NCBI GenBank assembly: GCA_020847985.1
Contig: JADLBC010000002.1
Coordinates: forward strand, 1-53,746
Direction: 5' to 3'
From: Dehalococcoidia bacterium
GTDB lineage: Bacteria; Chloroflexota; Dehalococcoidia; Tepidiformales; Tepidiformaceae
DNA: 53,746 nucleotides
The translations under genes were made by a program, and so were the position numbers. Of this stretch, positions 7,514-15,987 are shown piece by piece. The notes under the pieces are model-generated. The model searched no databases and was not told the origin of the DNA. It worked only from the letters and a program-made list of their open reading frames with translations. Positions within the stretch are counted from its first letter, which is position 1. Every line of letters starts with the position of its first letter.

Positions 7514-7881
7514 GGCGGCGGCGGGGCCTCGCCGCGTTCGCGGCTGGTGCTCTGGATGAGCGAGGCGAGGCGGGCGCCGCGCTCGATCGACGGGTCGAAG
7601 CGAAAGACGAGTTGCGGCACATTTCGCAGGGCGAGGCGCCGGACGAGTTCGGTATGGAGGAAGTGGGCGGCCTGCTGGAGGCCCTTGAGGACGTCGTCGC
7701 GCTCGGCATCGCCGCCCAGGTGGGAGACGAAGACCGTCGCGTGTCGGAGGTCCGGCGAAACCTGGACCTCCGTCACACTGGTCATGCCCTGCTGGACACG
7801 CGGGTCTTTGACCTCGCGCGAGATAAGCGCGGAGATCTCCTCCCGGAGGAGGTCGTTGATACGGTCCTGGCGGCGGGTCAT
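7510..7881 (-). CDS. rbfA: Ribosome-binding factor A
   Basis: A 123-residue KH-fold protein that binds the 30S subunit and helps mature the 5' end of 16S rRNA. Family features are RINDLLREEISALISREVKDPR at the N-terminus (residues 7-28), VSPDLRHATVFVS (about 42-54) and VPQLVFRFDPSIERGARL (about 89-106). The ATG at 7881 gives the normal length; longer in-frame starts would run into infB. It lies 16 nt downstream of infB and overlaps truB by 4 nt. Confidence 0.95.
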   Translation of the reverse strand: MTRRQDRINDLLREEISALISREVKDPRVQQGMTSVTEVQVSPDLRHATVFVSHLGGDAERDDVLKGLQQAAHFLHTELVRRLALRNVPQLVFRFDPSIERGARLASLIQSTSRERGEAPPPP

Positions 7882-7897
7882 CGGCTCAGCCCGGGGG

Positions 7898-9679
7898 CTA
7901 GTTCGCCCGCTCTTCGTGGAAGAACTCGATGATGTCGCCGCTCTGGAACTTATCGAAGTTGGAGAGGACGACGCCGCATTCGTAGCCGGTCTGCACTTCG
8001 CGGACGTCGTCCTGGAAGCGCTTGAGGCCCTCGCAGCGGGAGCGGGCGATCTCCTGCTTGTTGCGAATGACGCGCACGTTGAGGTTGCGCTTGAGGGTGC
8101 CATCGAGGACGTAGCAGCCGGCGATCTGGCCGAGCTTGCTGGACTTGAAGAGCTGGCGGACCTCGGCGTGGCCGTCGATGACGGTGTTGTAGACGGGCTC
8201 GTACATGCCGGCCAGCGCCTTTTCGATGTTCTCGAGGAGCTGGTAGATGATCGAGTAGGTGCGGATATCGACACCGGTGGCGTCGGCGCGCTTCGCGGCC
8301 GAGGGCTCGGTCTTCACGTTGAAGGCGAGGATGATGCCGTTCGAAGCTTCGGCGAGCATGACATCGGAGTCGGAGACGTTGCCGGTGCCGCCGTGGATGA
8401 TCTTGACCTTGACTTCGCTCGTGCTGAGCTGCTCGAGCGAGCTCTTGATGGCCTCGACGCTGCCGCGGACATCGGCCTTGAGGACGATGATGAGCTCCTT
8501 GAGCTTCCCGGCGCTGATCTCGTTGAAGAGCGTGTCGAGGTTGACGTGGGCGTGGTCGCGCTGTTCGGCGGCTTCGCGGCGGCGCTTGCGATCATCGACC
8601 ATCTGCCGCGCGAGCTTCTCGTCGGCGACGACGCGGATGCGCTCGCCGGCATCGGGGACGGCTTCGATGCCCATGATCACGACGGGGGTGGAGGGGCCGG
8701 CTTCCTTCATGCGCTGTCCGCGATGGTCGAACATCGCCTTCACCTTGCCGCTGATCTCGCCGGCGACGACGGCATCGCCCTGGCGAAGGGTGCCGTTCTT
8801 GACGAGGACGGTGGCGATGGGGCCGCGGCCGGGGTCGAGCTCGGCTTCGATGACGACGGCGTTGCCGGGGCGATTCGGGTTCGCCTTCAGCTCGGCAACT
8901 TCGGCGACGAGCAGGATGGACTCAAGGAGGCTGTCGATGCCGGTGCCCTTCGTCGCGGAGACGGGGACGGCGATGACATCGCCACCGTAGTCCTCGACGA
9001 CGAGGTTGTGCTCCGTGAGCTGCTGCTTCACGCGGTCCGGGTTGGCGCCGGGCAGGTCCATCTTGTTGATGGCGATGATGATCGGTACGCCGGCGGCGAG
9101 GGCGTGGTTGATGGCCTCGATGGTCTGGGGCATGACGCCGTCGTCGGCGGCGACGACGAGGACGGCGATATCGGTGACCTGGGCGCCGCGGGCGCGCATG
9201 GCTGTGAAGGCGGCGTGGCCCGGCGTATCGATAAAGGTGATGGTGTGGCCATCGCGCTCGACCTGGTAGGCGCCGACGTGCTGGGTGATGCCGCCCGCCT
9301 CACCGGCGGCGACGCGCGTCTTGCGGATGGTGTCCAGGAGGCTCGTCTTGCCGTGGTCGACGTGGCCAAGAATGGTGACGACGGGCGACCGGGGCTGCAG
9401 CGAGGCGGGGTCGTCGGGCTCGTCCTCGTCCGGGGCGATGGCGGTGGTGGCCGCGGCGGGGGCGGGAACGGCGGACTGGGGGTCGAAGCCGAGGTCGACG
9501 GCGACGATGGCGGCGGTTTCGAAATCGATGGTGGCGTTGACGGCGGCCATGACGCCATGGGTCATGAGGCGCTTGATGATTTCGACGGGGGAGACGGCGA
9601 GGAGGTCGCCGAGTTCGCGGACGGTGAGGGCGGCGGGGAGGGAAACCTGCCTGGCCCTGGAAGCCGGTTGAGTTGTCAT
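7898..9679 (-). CDS. infB: Translation initiation factor IF-2 (short form)
   Basis: A 593-residue GTPase that delivers initiator fMet-tRNA to the 30S subunit. An IF2-N-like region covers about residues 15-60. The G domain begins with [12 protein letters not shown] (P-loop near 105-116), DTPGHAAF and NKMDLPG, then domains II-IV follow to the end (EFFHEERAN). The long charged N-terminal extension of most bacterial IF-2 proteins is missing, so this is a compact form, as seen in some Chloroflexota and cyanobacterial relatives. The ATG at 9679 overlaps the ylxR stop by ATGA; the frame continues upstream inside ylxR but without homology. Confidence 0.97.
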   Translation of the reverse strand: MTTQPASRARQVSLPAALTVRELGDLLAVSPVEIIKRLMTHGVMAAVNATIDFETAAIVAVDLGFDPQSAVPAPAAATTAIAPDEDEPDDPASLQPRSPVVTILGHVDHGKTSLLDTIRKTRVAAGEAGGITQHVGAYQVERDGHTITFIDTPGHAAFTAMRARGAQVTDIAVLVVAADDGVMPQTIEAINHALAAGVPIIIAINKMDLPGANPDRVKQQLTEHNLVVEDYGGDVIAVPVSATKGTGIDSLLESILLVAEVAELKANPNRPGNAVVIEAELDPGRGPIATVLVKNGTLRQGDAVVAGEISGKVKAMFDHRGQRMKEAGPSTPVVIMGIEAVPDAGERIRVVADEKLARQMVDDRKRRREAAEQRDHAHVNLDTLFNEISAGKLKELIIVLKADVRGSVEAIKSSLEQLSTSEVKVKIIHGGTGNVSDSDVMLAEASNGIILAFNVKTEPSAAKRADATGVDIRTYSIIYQLLENIEKALAGMYEPVYNTVIDGHAEVRQLFKSSKLGQIAGCYVLDGTLKRNLNVRVIRNKQEIARSRCEGLKRFQDDVREVQTGYECGVVLSNFDKFQSGDIIEFFHEERAN

Positions 9680-9987
9680 ATGAGTTCGCTTTCTTCGGCC
9701 GGCAACGCCAGGGCGAAGGCGCGCAGCGCCTCCACATCCTCCCGGACCGGGGTGATTTTGAGTGCGTTTCTCATCGTACCGCCTTTGAGCGCTTTCACCC
9801 AACAGGATTGCTGGGCGTGGAGATAGGCTCCGCGGCCGTTCGCCTTTCCGGTGGGATCGACGGCGACACGCTCATCGGGGGTGCGCACGATGCGGATGAG
9901 GCCGCGCTTGCCTTCGGCCTGGCGGCAGCCGATGCAGGTACGCTGCGGCACGTGCCGGGGGCGAGCCCCCTGCTGGGTGGTGGTCAT
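9676..9987 (-). CDS. ylxR: YlxR / RnpM family RNA-binding protein (DUF448)
   Basis: A 103-residue protein of the family encoded between nusA and infB in many bacteria. The signature RTCIGCRQ (Cys18, Cys21) and GRGAYLH...SCWVKALK are present. In Bacillus the relative RnpM binds RNase P RNA and modulates its activity; that role is assumed here by family only. The ATG at 9987 has GGAGGG upstream. It is 45 nt downstream of nusA and overlaps infB by 4 nt. Confidence 0.93.
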   Translation of the reverse strand: MTTTQQGARPRHVPQRTCIGCRQAEGKRGLIRIVRTPDERVAVDPTGKANGRGAYLHAQQSCWVKALKGGTMRNALKITPVREDVEALRAFALALPAEESELI

Positions 9988-10032
9988 GCGGTCCCTCCAG
10001 CGGGCCGCACGCTGGACGGGCGCTGGCCCGTC

Positions 10033-11562
10033 CTAGTGAATGCGGCCGGAGTAATCGATCTCTTCGAGCTCTTCCTCGGTCTGTTCGACGAAGCGGGGGG
10101 CGCGCTTGGGGCGCTTGGCCGCGGGGGTGCCCTTCTTGGCGGCCGGCGTTTCGTCGACTTCCTCGGGGCGGCGCGGGAGCACGTCCTCGGCGAAGCGGAT
10201 CGCAGTCGGGCGAGCCTCGACATCGAGCAGCGAGGGGATCTCGTACTCTTCTTCGTCTTCCTCGCCGTAATCCTCGGCCTCGCGCTCTTCGCGGTCCGGG
10301 ACGGGCATCGATTCGACGGCGGCGGCGAAGGAGAACTCCTCCTCGGCGCGGGCCGGCTGGGCGACGGTCTCGGGCTCGGAGGGCGCTTCGACTTCGGCGC
10401 CGGCGACGGCTTCCACAAGCTCGGGCTCGGCCGCGGCGGCGATTTCCTCCGCTTCGGCGAGGACGTCGATCGACGGCGTCTCACCGGGGGCGTAGGCATC
10501 GAACGACGTGGGCTGGGCGGCGCCTTCGCTGGCGCTCTGGCTGAGGATGTCGATGCCCCAGCGCGTCAGCCGGGCGGCGAGGCGTGCGTTCTGGCCTTCC
10601 TTGCCGATGGCGAGCGAGACCATGCGGTCGGGCACGACGACGGTGGCGCGGTGCCCCTCCTCATCGACGATGACATCGAGGACCTGGGCGGGGCTGAGGG
10701 CGTTGGAGACGAAGTTCCCGGGGTCGGCATCCCACTTGATGATGTCGATGCGTTCGCCGCCGAGTTCGTTGACGATGTTCTGGATGCGGGTGCTGCGCAT
10801 GCCCACGCAGGCGCCGATGGGATCGATGCTGGCGATGCGGGAGTGGACCGCGACCTTGCTGCGGTGGCCGCCCTCGCGGGCGATGGCCTTGATCTCGACG
10901 GTACCGCTCTTGATCTCCGGGACCTCGAGTTCGAGGAGGCGGCGGAGGAGGCTACGGTCGGCGCGGCTGACGATGATCTGCGGGCCCTTCGCGGCACGTT
11001 CGACGCGAAGGATGATGACGCGGACGCGCTGCCCGGCGCGCAGGTGCTCGTTGCGGACCTGTTCGCCGTAGGGGAGGCTCGCCTCGGTGCCCTTGTTGAG
11101 TTCGATGATGGCCTGGCGCGGTTCGACACGCTGGACGGTGCCGACGACGATCTCGCCTTCCTTGCCGCTGTACTCGTCGTAGACCTGGTCGCGCTCGGCT
11201 TCGCGCAGGCGCTGGAGGACGACCTGCTTGGCGGTCTGGGCGGCGATACGGCCGGCGTTTTCGGGGACCTTCTCTTCGAAATCGAGGACGTCGCCGGACT
11301 CGGCATCGCCCTTGTAGCGGCGCGCCTCGGCGACGGAGATTTCCTGCGCGGGGATTTCGACCTCATCGACGACGGCCATCTGGCGGTAGGCGCGGATGTC
11401 GCCGAGGTTCGGATCGATCTTGACGTAGATGTTGGGGGCGTTCTCGCCGTCGCGCCGGTAGGCCGAGGTGAGAGCAGCTTCGACGGCCTCGAAGACGGTG
11501 TCTTTCGGGAGGTTCTTCTCGGCGGCGAGCTGAGCGATAGCGAGGAGGAAATCGTTCTTCAT
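10033..11562 (-). CDS. nusA: Transcription termination/antitermination protein NusA
   Basis: A 509-residue RNA-polymerase-associated factor. In order: the N-terminal RNAP-binding domain (about 1-125), an S1 domain (about 130-200, with [20 protein letters not shown]), and KH1/KH2 (about 225-345, with [30 protein letters not shown] and [22 protein letters not shown] ending). Residues about 350-509 are an acidic, low-complexity tail of the kind that replaces helical repeats in some phyla. The ATG at 11562 fits the family N-terminus [13 protein letters not shown]. Its Shine-Dalgarno is weak (TTGGGG). An intrinsic-terminator hairpin lies just upstream. rimP, often the gene before nusA, is not present. 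Confidence 0.96.
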   Translation of the reverse strand: MKNDFLLAIAQLAAEKNLPKDTVFEAVEAALTSAYRRDGENAPNIYVKIDPNLGDIRAYRQMAVVDEVEIPAQEISVAEARRYKGDAESGDVLDFEEKVPENAGRIAAQTAKQVVLQRLREAERDQVYDEYSGKEGEIVVGTVQRVEPRQAIIELNKGTEASLPYGEQVRNEHLRAGQRVRVIILRVERAAKGPQIIVSRADRSLLRRLLELEVPEIKSGTVEIKAIAREGGHRSKVAVHSRIASIDPIGACVGMRSTRIQNIVNELGGERIDIIKWDADPGNFVSNALSPAQVLDVIVDEEGHRATVVVPDRMVSLAIGKEGQNARLAARLTRWGIDILSQSASEGAAQPTSFDAYAPGETPSIDVLAEAEEIAAAAEPELVEAVAGAEVEAPSEPETVAQPARAEEEFSFAAAVESMPVPDREEREAEDYGEEDEEEYEIPSLLDVEARPTAIRFAEDVLPRRPEEVDETPAAKKGTPAAKRPKRAPRFVEQTEEELEEIDYSGRIH

Positions 11563-11572
11563 AAACCCCAAC

Positions 11573-11595
11573 AAAAAAGTGGGCCGCGAGCCCAC
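11573..11595 (-). terminator. Terminator hairpin in the nusA leader (candidate attenuator)
   Basis: On the minus strand, GTGGGC, loop TCGCG and GCCCAC (11595-11579) are followed directly by TTTTTT (11578-11573). This is a canonical intrinsic terminator placed between the putative nusA promoter and the nusA ATG, ending 10 nt before the start codon. The GCCCA of the 3' arm could instead pair with the TTGGGG just upstream of the ATG. Confidence 0.75.
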
Positions 11596-11619
11596 TCCTG
11601 TAAGGAATGCTTCCCAACT

Positions 11620-11628
11620 ACTATAGCA
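11620..11628 (-). promoter_or_regulatory. Extended -10 promoter of the nusA operon
   Basis: The minus strand reads TGCTATAGT, an extended -10 element (TG, one base, TATAGT). No good -35 is visible. The predicted start near 11613 gives a leader of about 50 nt that contains the terminator hairpin. Confidence 0.6.
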
Positions 11629-11714
11629 CGCCGCGCAAGGGAAGCCGCGGTATAGAGGGCGCGCGCGCGGGCAACACGGGGGCGGCGCGCCTTTTCCCGA
11701 CCGGGGGGCCCTTA

Positions 11715-11720
11715 TAGAGT
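11715..11720 (+). promoter_or_regulatory. -10 box for leaderless methyltransferase mRNA
   Basis: TAGAGT (within cttatagagt) ends 7 nt before the ATG at 11728, with no Shine-Dalgarno between them. The spacing places the transcript start at the start codon. Confidence 0.5.
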
Positions 11721-11727
11721 GGGCGGG

Positions 11728-12405
11728 ATGTCGCGCCATTCGATCCTTGAGCCGGGGAACCTGCTGATGGTGCAGGAGCGCGAGCGGCTGCTGCGGCGCA
11801 TCTTCCGCAAACAGCGCCTCGATTCGCTCGACGGCGTGCGGGCGTTCGAGGCGGGCTGCTCGACGGCGTACAACCTGCGGCTCATGGTGCAATGGGGCGG
11901 CGATCCGCGGGACCAGGCGGGGATCGACCTCGACCCCGAGGCGGTGGCGTACTGCCATGCGCATTCGCCGGAGATCCGGGTGCACGGCGGCAGTGCCGAG
12001 GCGATCCCGGAGGCGGACGAGAGCTTCGACCTTGCGCTGGCGTTCACGCTCTTCAGCAGCGTCCCGGATGAGGAAGTATCGGCGCGGATTGCGAAGGAGC
12101 TTTTCCGGGTGACGCGACCGGGCGGGCTCATCCTTATCTACGACATGCGGCGGCGTAACCCGGGAAACGCGAACGTGCACCCCATCGCCGCGGACGACAT
12201 CCGGCGGTGGTTCCCGCGGTGCCCGATGCGGACGTACGCGATCACGCTGGCGCCGCCGATCGCGCGGCCGGTGGGGCGCTATGCGCCGTGGCTGTACGGG
12301 CCGCTCGCTGCGATCCCGTTGCTGCGCTCGCACGCGATGCACGTGTTGCGGCGGCCTGCCGCGGCGGCGGCCACCGATTCGCCGCAAGCAATCATCGGCG
12401 AATGA
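11728..12405 (+). CDS. Class I SAM-dependent methyltransferase
   Basis: A 225-residue protein with a methyltransferase-11-type fold. AdoMet motif I is FEAGCSTAYNLRLM, motif II GIDLDPEAV, then HGGSAEAIPEADESFDLALAF and a post-motif LFRVTRPGGLILIYDMR. The substrate is unknown. The last third (APPIARPVGRYAPWLYGPLAAIPLLRSHAMHV) is typical of methyltransferases found beside sugar and lipid genes. A GTG three codons upstream (11719) is possible, but the ATG lies 7 nt after a -10 box and fits a leaderless start. It diverges from nusA and is not obviously linked to the PDH genes downstream. Confidence 0.82.
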   Translation: MSRHSILEPGNLLMVQERERLLRRIFRKQRLDSLDGVRAFEAGCSTAYNLRLMVQWGGDPRDQAGIDLDPEAVAYCHAHSPEIRVHGGSAEAIPEADESFDLALAFTLFSSVPDEEVSARIAKELFRVTRPGGLILIYDMRRRNPGNANVHPIAADDIRRWFPRCPMRTYAITLAPPIARPVGRYAPWLYGPLAAIPLLRSHAMHVLRRPAAAAATDSPQAIIGE

Positions 12406-12537
12406 ACTGATTCGTTGGCGAAATCCCGAGAGCCGGGCGCATACACTGGTAGAGACCTGGCCTATGGGTGAGCCCGGAAATCGGTGCCTTCGCTCGTACA
12501 AGTAGAGTCCAGAGCTATGGTAGTCTAGGCGGGAACT

Positions 12538-13965
12538 ATGGCTAGCTACGACATCGGCATCATCGGTGGCGGCCCGGGGGGGTATGTCGCGGCCCTTCGC
12601 GCCTCCCAGCTCGGGCTCCGAACCGCGCTCTTCGAACGTGACCGGGTGGGCGGCGTGTGCCTCAACTGGGGCTGTATCCCCAGCAAGGCGCTGCTCAAGA
12701 ACGCGGAGGTGGTGAATCTCGTGCGCGAGGCGGAGGCATGGGGCATTAGCGCGGAGAACGTCAGCTTCGACCTCGGCGCGGCGGTCGACCGCAGCCGGGC
12801 CGTGGTGGAGAAGATCGTGAGCGGCGTCGAAGGGCTGTTGAAGGATGCGAACGTCGACGTCATCAAGGGAAGCGCGGCACTGGGGGGGCCGAAGACAGTC
12901 ACGGCGGATGGCGTCCGGCACGAGGTGAAAAACATCGTCATCGCCAGCGGGACAGGTTCGCGGAACCTGCCAGGGCTGGTGCCCGACGGGCGCGTGGTGC
13001 TGAGCAGCAAGGACGCGGTCGTGCTGCGCAAGACGCCGGCGCGCGCGGTCGTCATCGGTGCCGGGCCGGTGGGTGTTGAATTCGGGCACCTCTGGGCGAG
13101 CTACGGTTCGAAGGTGACGATCGTGGAATTGCTCGATGCGATCGTGCCGCTGGAGGACCCGGATGTGAGCCGTGCGCTGCGGCGTTCGTTCGAGGCGCGG
13201 GGCATCGAATGCCGGACGGGCACGAAGGTGGAATCGGTGCAGGTGAACGGCGACGTGGCGCGCGTGTCGCTCAGCGCCGACGGCAAGCAGGAGACGCTGG
13301 AAGCGGATGCCGTGCTCATCGCCATCGGGTTCGTGCCGAACACCCAGCCGCTGAACCTGGAATCGGCGAACGTGCAGACGCAGCGCGGGTTCATCGGCAT
13401 CGACGACCGGATGCGGACGAACGTGGCGGGGGTGTACGCGATCGGCGATGTCACGGGGAAGCTGCCGCTGGCGCACGTGGCGTCGCAGCAGGGGGTGATC
13501 GCGGCGGAGGCGATCGCGGGGCGGCAGACGCCGGTGCTCGATTATGTGCAGATGCCGCGGGCCACGTTCAGCGAGCCGCAGGTGGGTTCGATCGGCTACA
13601 CGGAGAAGCAGGCGAAGGAGGCGGGCTACGCTGTGAAGACGGGCCGCTTCCCGCTGACCGCCCTCGGGCGTGCGGTGGCAGTCGCCGAGACGGAGGGATT
13701 CATCAAGGTCGTGGCGGATGAGCCGACGGGGCAGGTGCTGGGCATCCACATGATCGGGCACGGCGTGAACGACCTGCTGGGCGAGGCTTCGATGGTCTCG
13801 CTCCTGGAAGCGACAACGGTGGAGCTGGGATTCGCGGTGCACGCGCATCCGACGCTCCCCGAAGCCCTGAAGGAGGCGGCGCTGGCGGTGACGGGCGAGG
13901 CGATTCACATCGCCCACCGGCGCGCGGCGCGGCCGTCCCCATCCGAAGGAGTCTCCACACGGTGA
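12538..13965 (+). CDS. lpdA: Dihydrolipoyl dehydrogenase (E3 of pyruvate dehydrogenase)
   Basis: A 475-residue flavoprotein that re-oxidises dihydrolipoamide on E2 and reduces NAD+. The FAD motif GGGPGGYVAA is at residues 10-19, the redox disulfide GGVCLNWGCIPSK at Cys41/Cys46, the NAD motif VIGAGPVGVEFG near 177-188, a second FAD motif YAIGDVTG, and the catalytic HAHPTLPE near the C-terminus. It is the first gene of the operon and overlaps the E1 alpha start by GTGA. TATGGT/TAGTCT hexamers at 12516-12526 may be the -10 region. The 132-nt upstream gap shows no other gene. Confidence 0.96.
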   Translation: MASYDIGIIGGGPGGYVAALRASQLGLRTALFERDRVGGVCLNWGCIPSKALLKNAEVVNLVREAEAWGISAENVSFDLGAAVDRSRAVVEKIVSGVEGLLKDANVDVIKGSAALGGPKTVTADGVRHEVKNIVIASGTGSRNLPGLVPDGRVVLSSKDAVVLRKTPARAVVIGAGPVGVEFGHLWASYGSKVTIVELLDAIVPLEDPDVSRALRRSFEARGIECRTGTKVESVQVNGDVARVSLSADGKQETLEADAVLIAIGFVPNTQPLNLESANVQTQRGFIGIDDRMRTNVAGVYAIGDVTGKLPLAHVASQQGVIAAEAIAGRQTPVLDYVQMPRATFSEPQVGSIGYTEKQAKEAGYAVKTGRFPLTALGRAVAVAETEGFIKVVADEPTGQVLGIHMIGHGVNDLLGEASMVSLLEATTVELGFAVHAHPTLPEALKEAALAVTGEAIHIAHRRAARPSPSEGVSTR

Positions 13966-14969
13966 CGCAGCAGATATCGCTCCCGGGGAGCGCCATGGAC
14001 GATCCGGGTTCGGAGCAGCTCGGGCTGTTCCTCTACCAGATGCAGCTCCTTCGCCGCTTCGAAGAGAAGACGGGCGAGATGTACACGAAGGGCAAGATCC
14101 GCGGGTTCTTGCACCTCTATACGGGGCAGGAGGCGTGCGCGGTGGGGGCGCTCAACGCGCTGCGCGAGCAGGACCAGATCGTGACGCACTACCGCGATCA
14201 CGGGCACGCGCTCGCGCGCGGCGTGGATGCGAACCGGATCATGGCGGAGCTGTTCGGCCGGGTGGACGGCCTGAGCGGCGGGCGCGGCGGTTCGATGCAC
14301 CTGTACGACGTGAGCAAGGGCTTCCTCGGCGGCTACGCGATCGTGGCGGCGCACCTGCCGCTGGCGGTCGGCCTGGGCCTCGCCGCGCGGATGCAGAAGG
14401 AGGACCGGCTGGCGCTGTGCATCTTCGGCGATGGGAGCGTCGGCGAAGGCGAATTTCACGAGGCGCTGAACCTCGCGGCGCTGTGGGACACGCCCGTGAT
14501 CTTCTTCTGCGAGAACAACCTCTACGGGATGGGTGTGCGCTTCGCGGAATCGCTTTCGACGCAGATCCCGAAGCTGGCTGCGGCGTACAACATGCCGGCC
14601 GTGAGCATCAACGGGATGGACGTGCTCGAGGTGTATCGCGAGACGCGAAAGGCGGTTGAGCACTGCAGCGCGGGGAACGGGCCCTACTTCATCGAGGCGA
14701 TGACGTATCGCTACCGCGGGCATTCGATGGCGGACCCGGAGCTCTACCGGCTGAAGGACGAGATCGAGCAGTACCGCAAGCGGGATGCCATCGAGGCGCT
14801 GAAGCAGCACATGATGGAGCGTGGGATGCTGGACCAGGCGGGCTGGGAGGATGTCGTGCGGCGCGTGGACAAGGCGGTGGACGACGCCGTGGCGTTCGCG
14901 GACGCGAGCCCGGAGCCGGGGCTGGACACCCTCTACGGGAACCTGATGGCGGAGCCCACCGATGACTGA
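13962..14969 (+). CDS. pdhA: Pyruvate dehydrogenase E1 component, alpha subunit
   Basis: A 335-residue thiamine-diphosphate-dependent decarboxylase subunit. The TPP/Mg motif GDGSVGEGEFHEALNLAALW...ENN is at about residues 156-187; FLHLYTGQEA, HYRDHGHALARG and the SMHLYD segment are typical of pyruvate rather than branched-chain E1. The phosphorylation-loop region TYRYRGHSMADPE is near 247-259. The GTG at 13962 overlaps the lpdA stop; an ATG at 13995, eleven codons in, is also credible because the family similarity begins there. It overlaps pdhB by 8 nt. Confidence 0.95.
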   Translation: MTQQISLPGSAMDDPGSEQLGLFLYQMQLLRRFEEKTGEMYTKGKIRGFLHLYTGQEACAVGALNALREQDQIVTHYRDHGHALARGVDANRIMAELFGRVDGLSGGRGGSMHLYDVSKGFLGGYAIVAAHLPLAVGLGLAARMQKEDRLALCIFGDGSVGEGEFHEALNLAALWDTPVIFFCENNLYGMGVRFAESLSTQIPKLAAAYNMPAVSINGMDVLEVYRETRKAVEHCSAGNGPYFIEAMTYRYRGHSMADPELYRLKDEIEQYRKRDAIEALKQHMMERGMLDQAGWEDVVRRVDKAVDDAVAFADASPEPGLDTLYGNLMAEPTDD

Positions 14970-15936
14970 GCTGCGCATGCGCGACGCGCTCCGGGAGGCG
15001 CTTCGCGAGGAGATGATCCGCGATTCGCGCATCTTCCTCCTGGGCGAGGACATCGGCGCGTACGGCGGTTCGTACGCGGTGACCAAGGGCCTGCTCGAGG
15101 AGTTCGGCGAGGAGCGGGTGAAGGACACGCCGATCGCGGAATCGGGCATCGTCGGCGTCGGTATCGGCGCGGCAATGGCGGGGCTGCGGCCGATGGTGGA
15201 GTTGATGACCATCAACTTCAGCTTCCTCGCGCTGGAACAGATCGTGAACAGCGCGGCGAAGTTGCACTACATGTCCAACGGGCAGATTCGCGTGCCGCTG
15301 GTGATTCGCATGGCCAGCGGCGGCGGGAGCCCGTTGGCGGCGACGCATAGCCACAGCCTGGAGGGGCTCTACGCCCACTTCCCGGGGCTGAACGTGGTGT
15401 GCCCTTCGAACGCCGCCGACGCGAAGGGGCTGCTCAAGCGAGCCTTCCGCGATGAGAACACGACGATCTTCATCGAACACACGGCGATCTATGGCGTGAA
15501 GGGCGAGGTACCGGACGACCCGGACTTCGTGGTCGAATTCGGCAAGGCGAACATCCTGCGGGCGGGGTCCGATGTGACGATCGTGGGATATAGCGGCAGC
15601 GTGCACCAGGCGCTGCGCGCGGCGACGCTCCTGGAGCAGGACGGCATCGAGGCGGAGGTCATCGACCTGCGCACGCTGCGGCCGCTCGATATGGGGACCG
15701 TCATCGCCTCGGTGAAGAAGACGAACCGCGCGGTGATCGTCGAGGACGACTGGAAGTTCGGCGGTTTCGGCGGCGAGTTGAGCGCGCAGATCATGGAGCA
15801 GGCGTTCGATTGGCTGGACGCGCCGGTGGCGCGGGTATCGGGGAAGGATGTGCCGATGCCATACAATCGGAACCTGGAATTCGCCGCGTTGCCTTCGGAA
15901 GAGGACGTGGTCGAGGCCGTGCTCGCGATGATGTAA
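14962..15936 (+). CDS. pdhB: Pyruvate dehydrogenase E1 component, beta subunit
   Basis: A 324-residue partner of PdhA in an alpha2beta2 E1. Key motifs are FLLGEDIGAYGGSYAVTKGL, DTPIAESGIVGVGIGAAMAGLRPMVE (the TPP-activating glutamate region), the histidine-rich ATHSHSLEGLYAHFPGLNVV, and VIVEDDWKFGGFGGELSA in the C-terminal domain. Start and stop are consistent with the family length. Translation is coupled to pdhA by overlap; the E2 gene follows after 51 nt. Confidence 0.96.
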   Translation: MTELRMRDALREALREEMIRDSRIFLLGEDIGAYGGSYAVTKGLLEEFGEERVKDTPIAESGIVGVGIGAAMAGLRPMVELMTINFSFLALEQIVNSAAKLHYMSNGQIRVPLVIRMASGGGSPLAATHSHSLEGLYAHFPGLNVVCPSNAADAKGLLKRAFRDENTTIFIEHTAIYGVKGEVPDDPDFVVEFGKANILRAGSDVTIVGYSGSVHQALRAATLLEQDGIEAEVIDLRTLRPLDMGTVIASVKKTNRAVIVEDDWKFGGFGGELSAQIMEQAFDWLDAPVARVSGKDVPMPYNRNLEFAALPSEEDVVEAVLAMM

Positions 15937-15987
15937 CGCCGCCAGCGACGACGGCAGCCGGAGTGTGAGAGAGCCAGGGAGGCCCCA

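Noticed and set aside
7898..9679. A truncated infB
   Set aside because: Only the variable N-terminal extension is short; the GTPase and C-terminal domains are complete and the start is coupled to ylxR.
6515..9826. A plus-strand frame of about 1100 codons opposite truB, rbfA and infB
   Set aside because: Its composition is the antisense of conserved genes, with no domain, signal or proper start.
10033..13917. A minus-strand reading frame far longer than nusA, running antisense through lpdA
   Set aside because: High GC removes stops. Only the part from 11562 down has NusA homology and a family-like start; the upstream part is Arg/His-rich shadow of lpdA.
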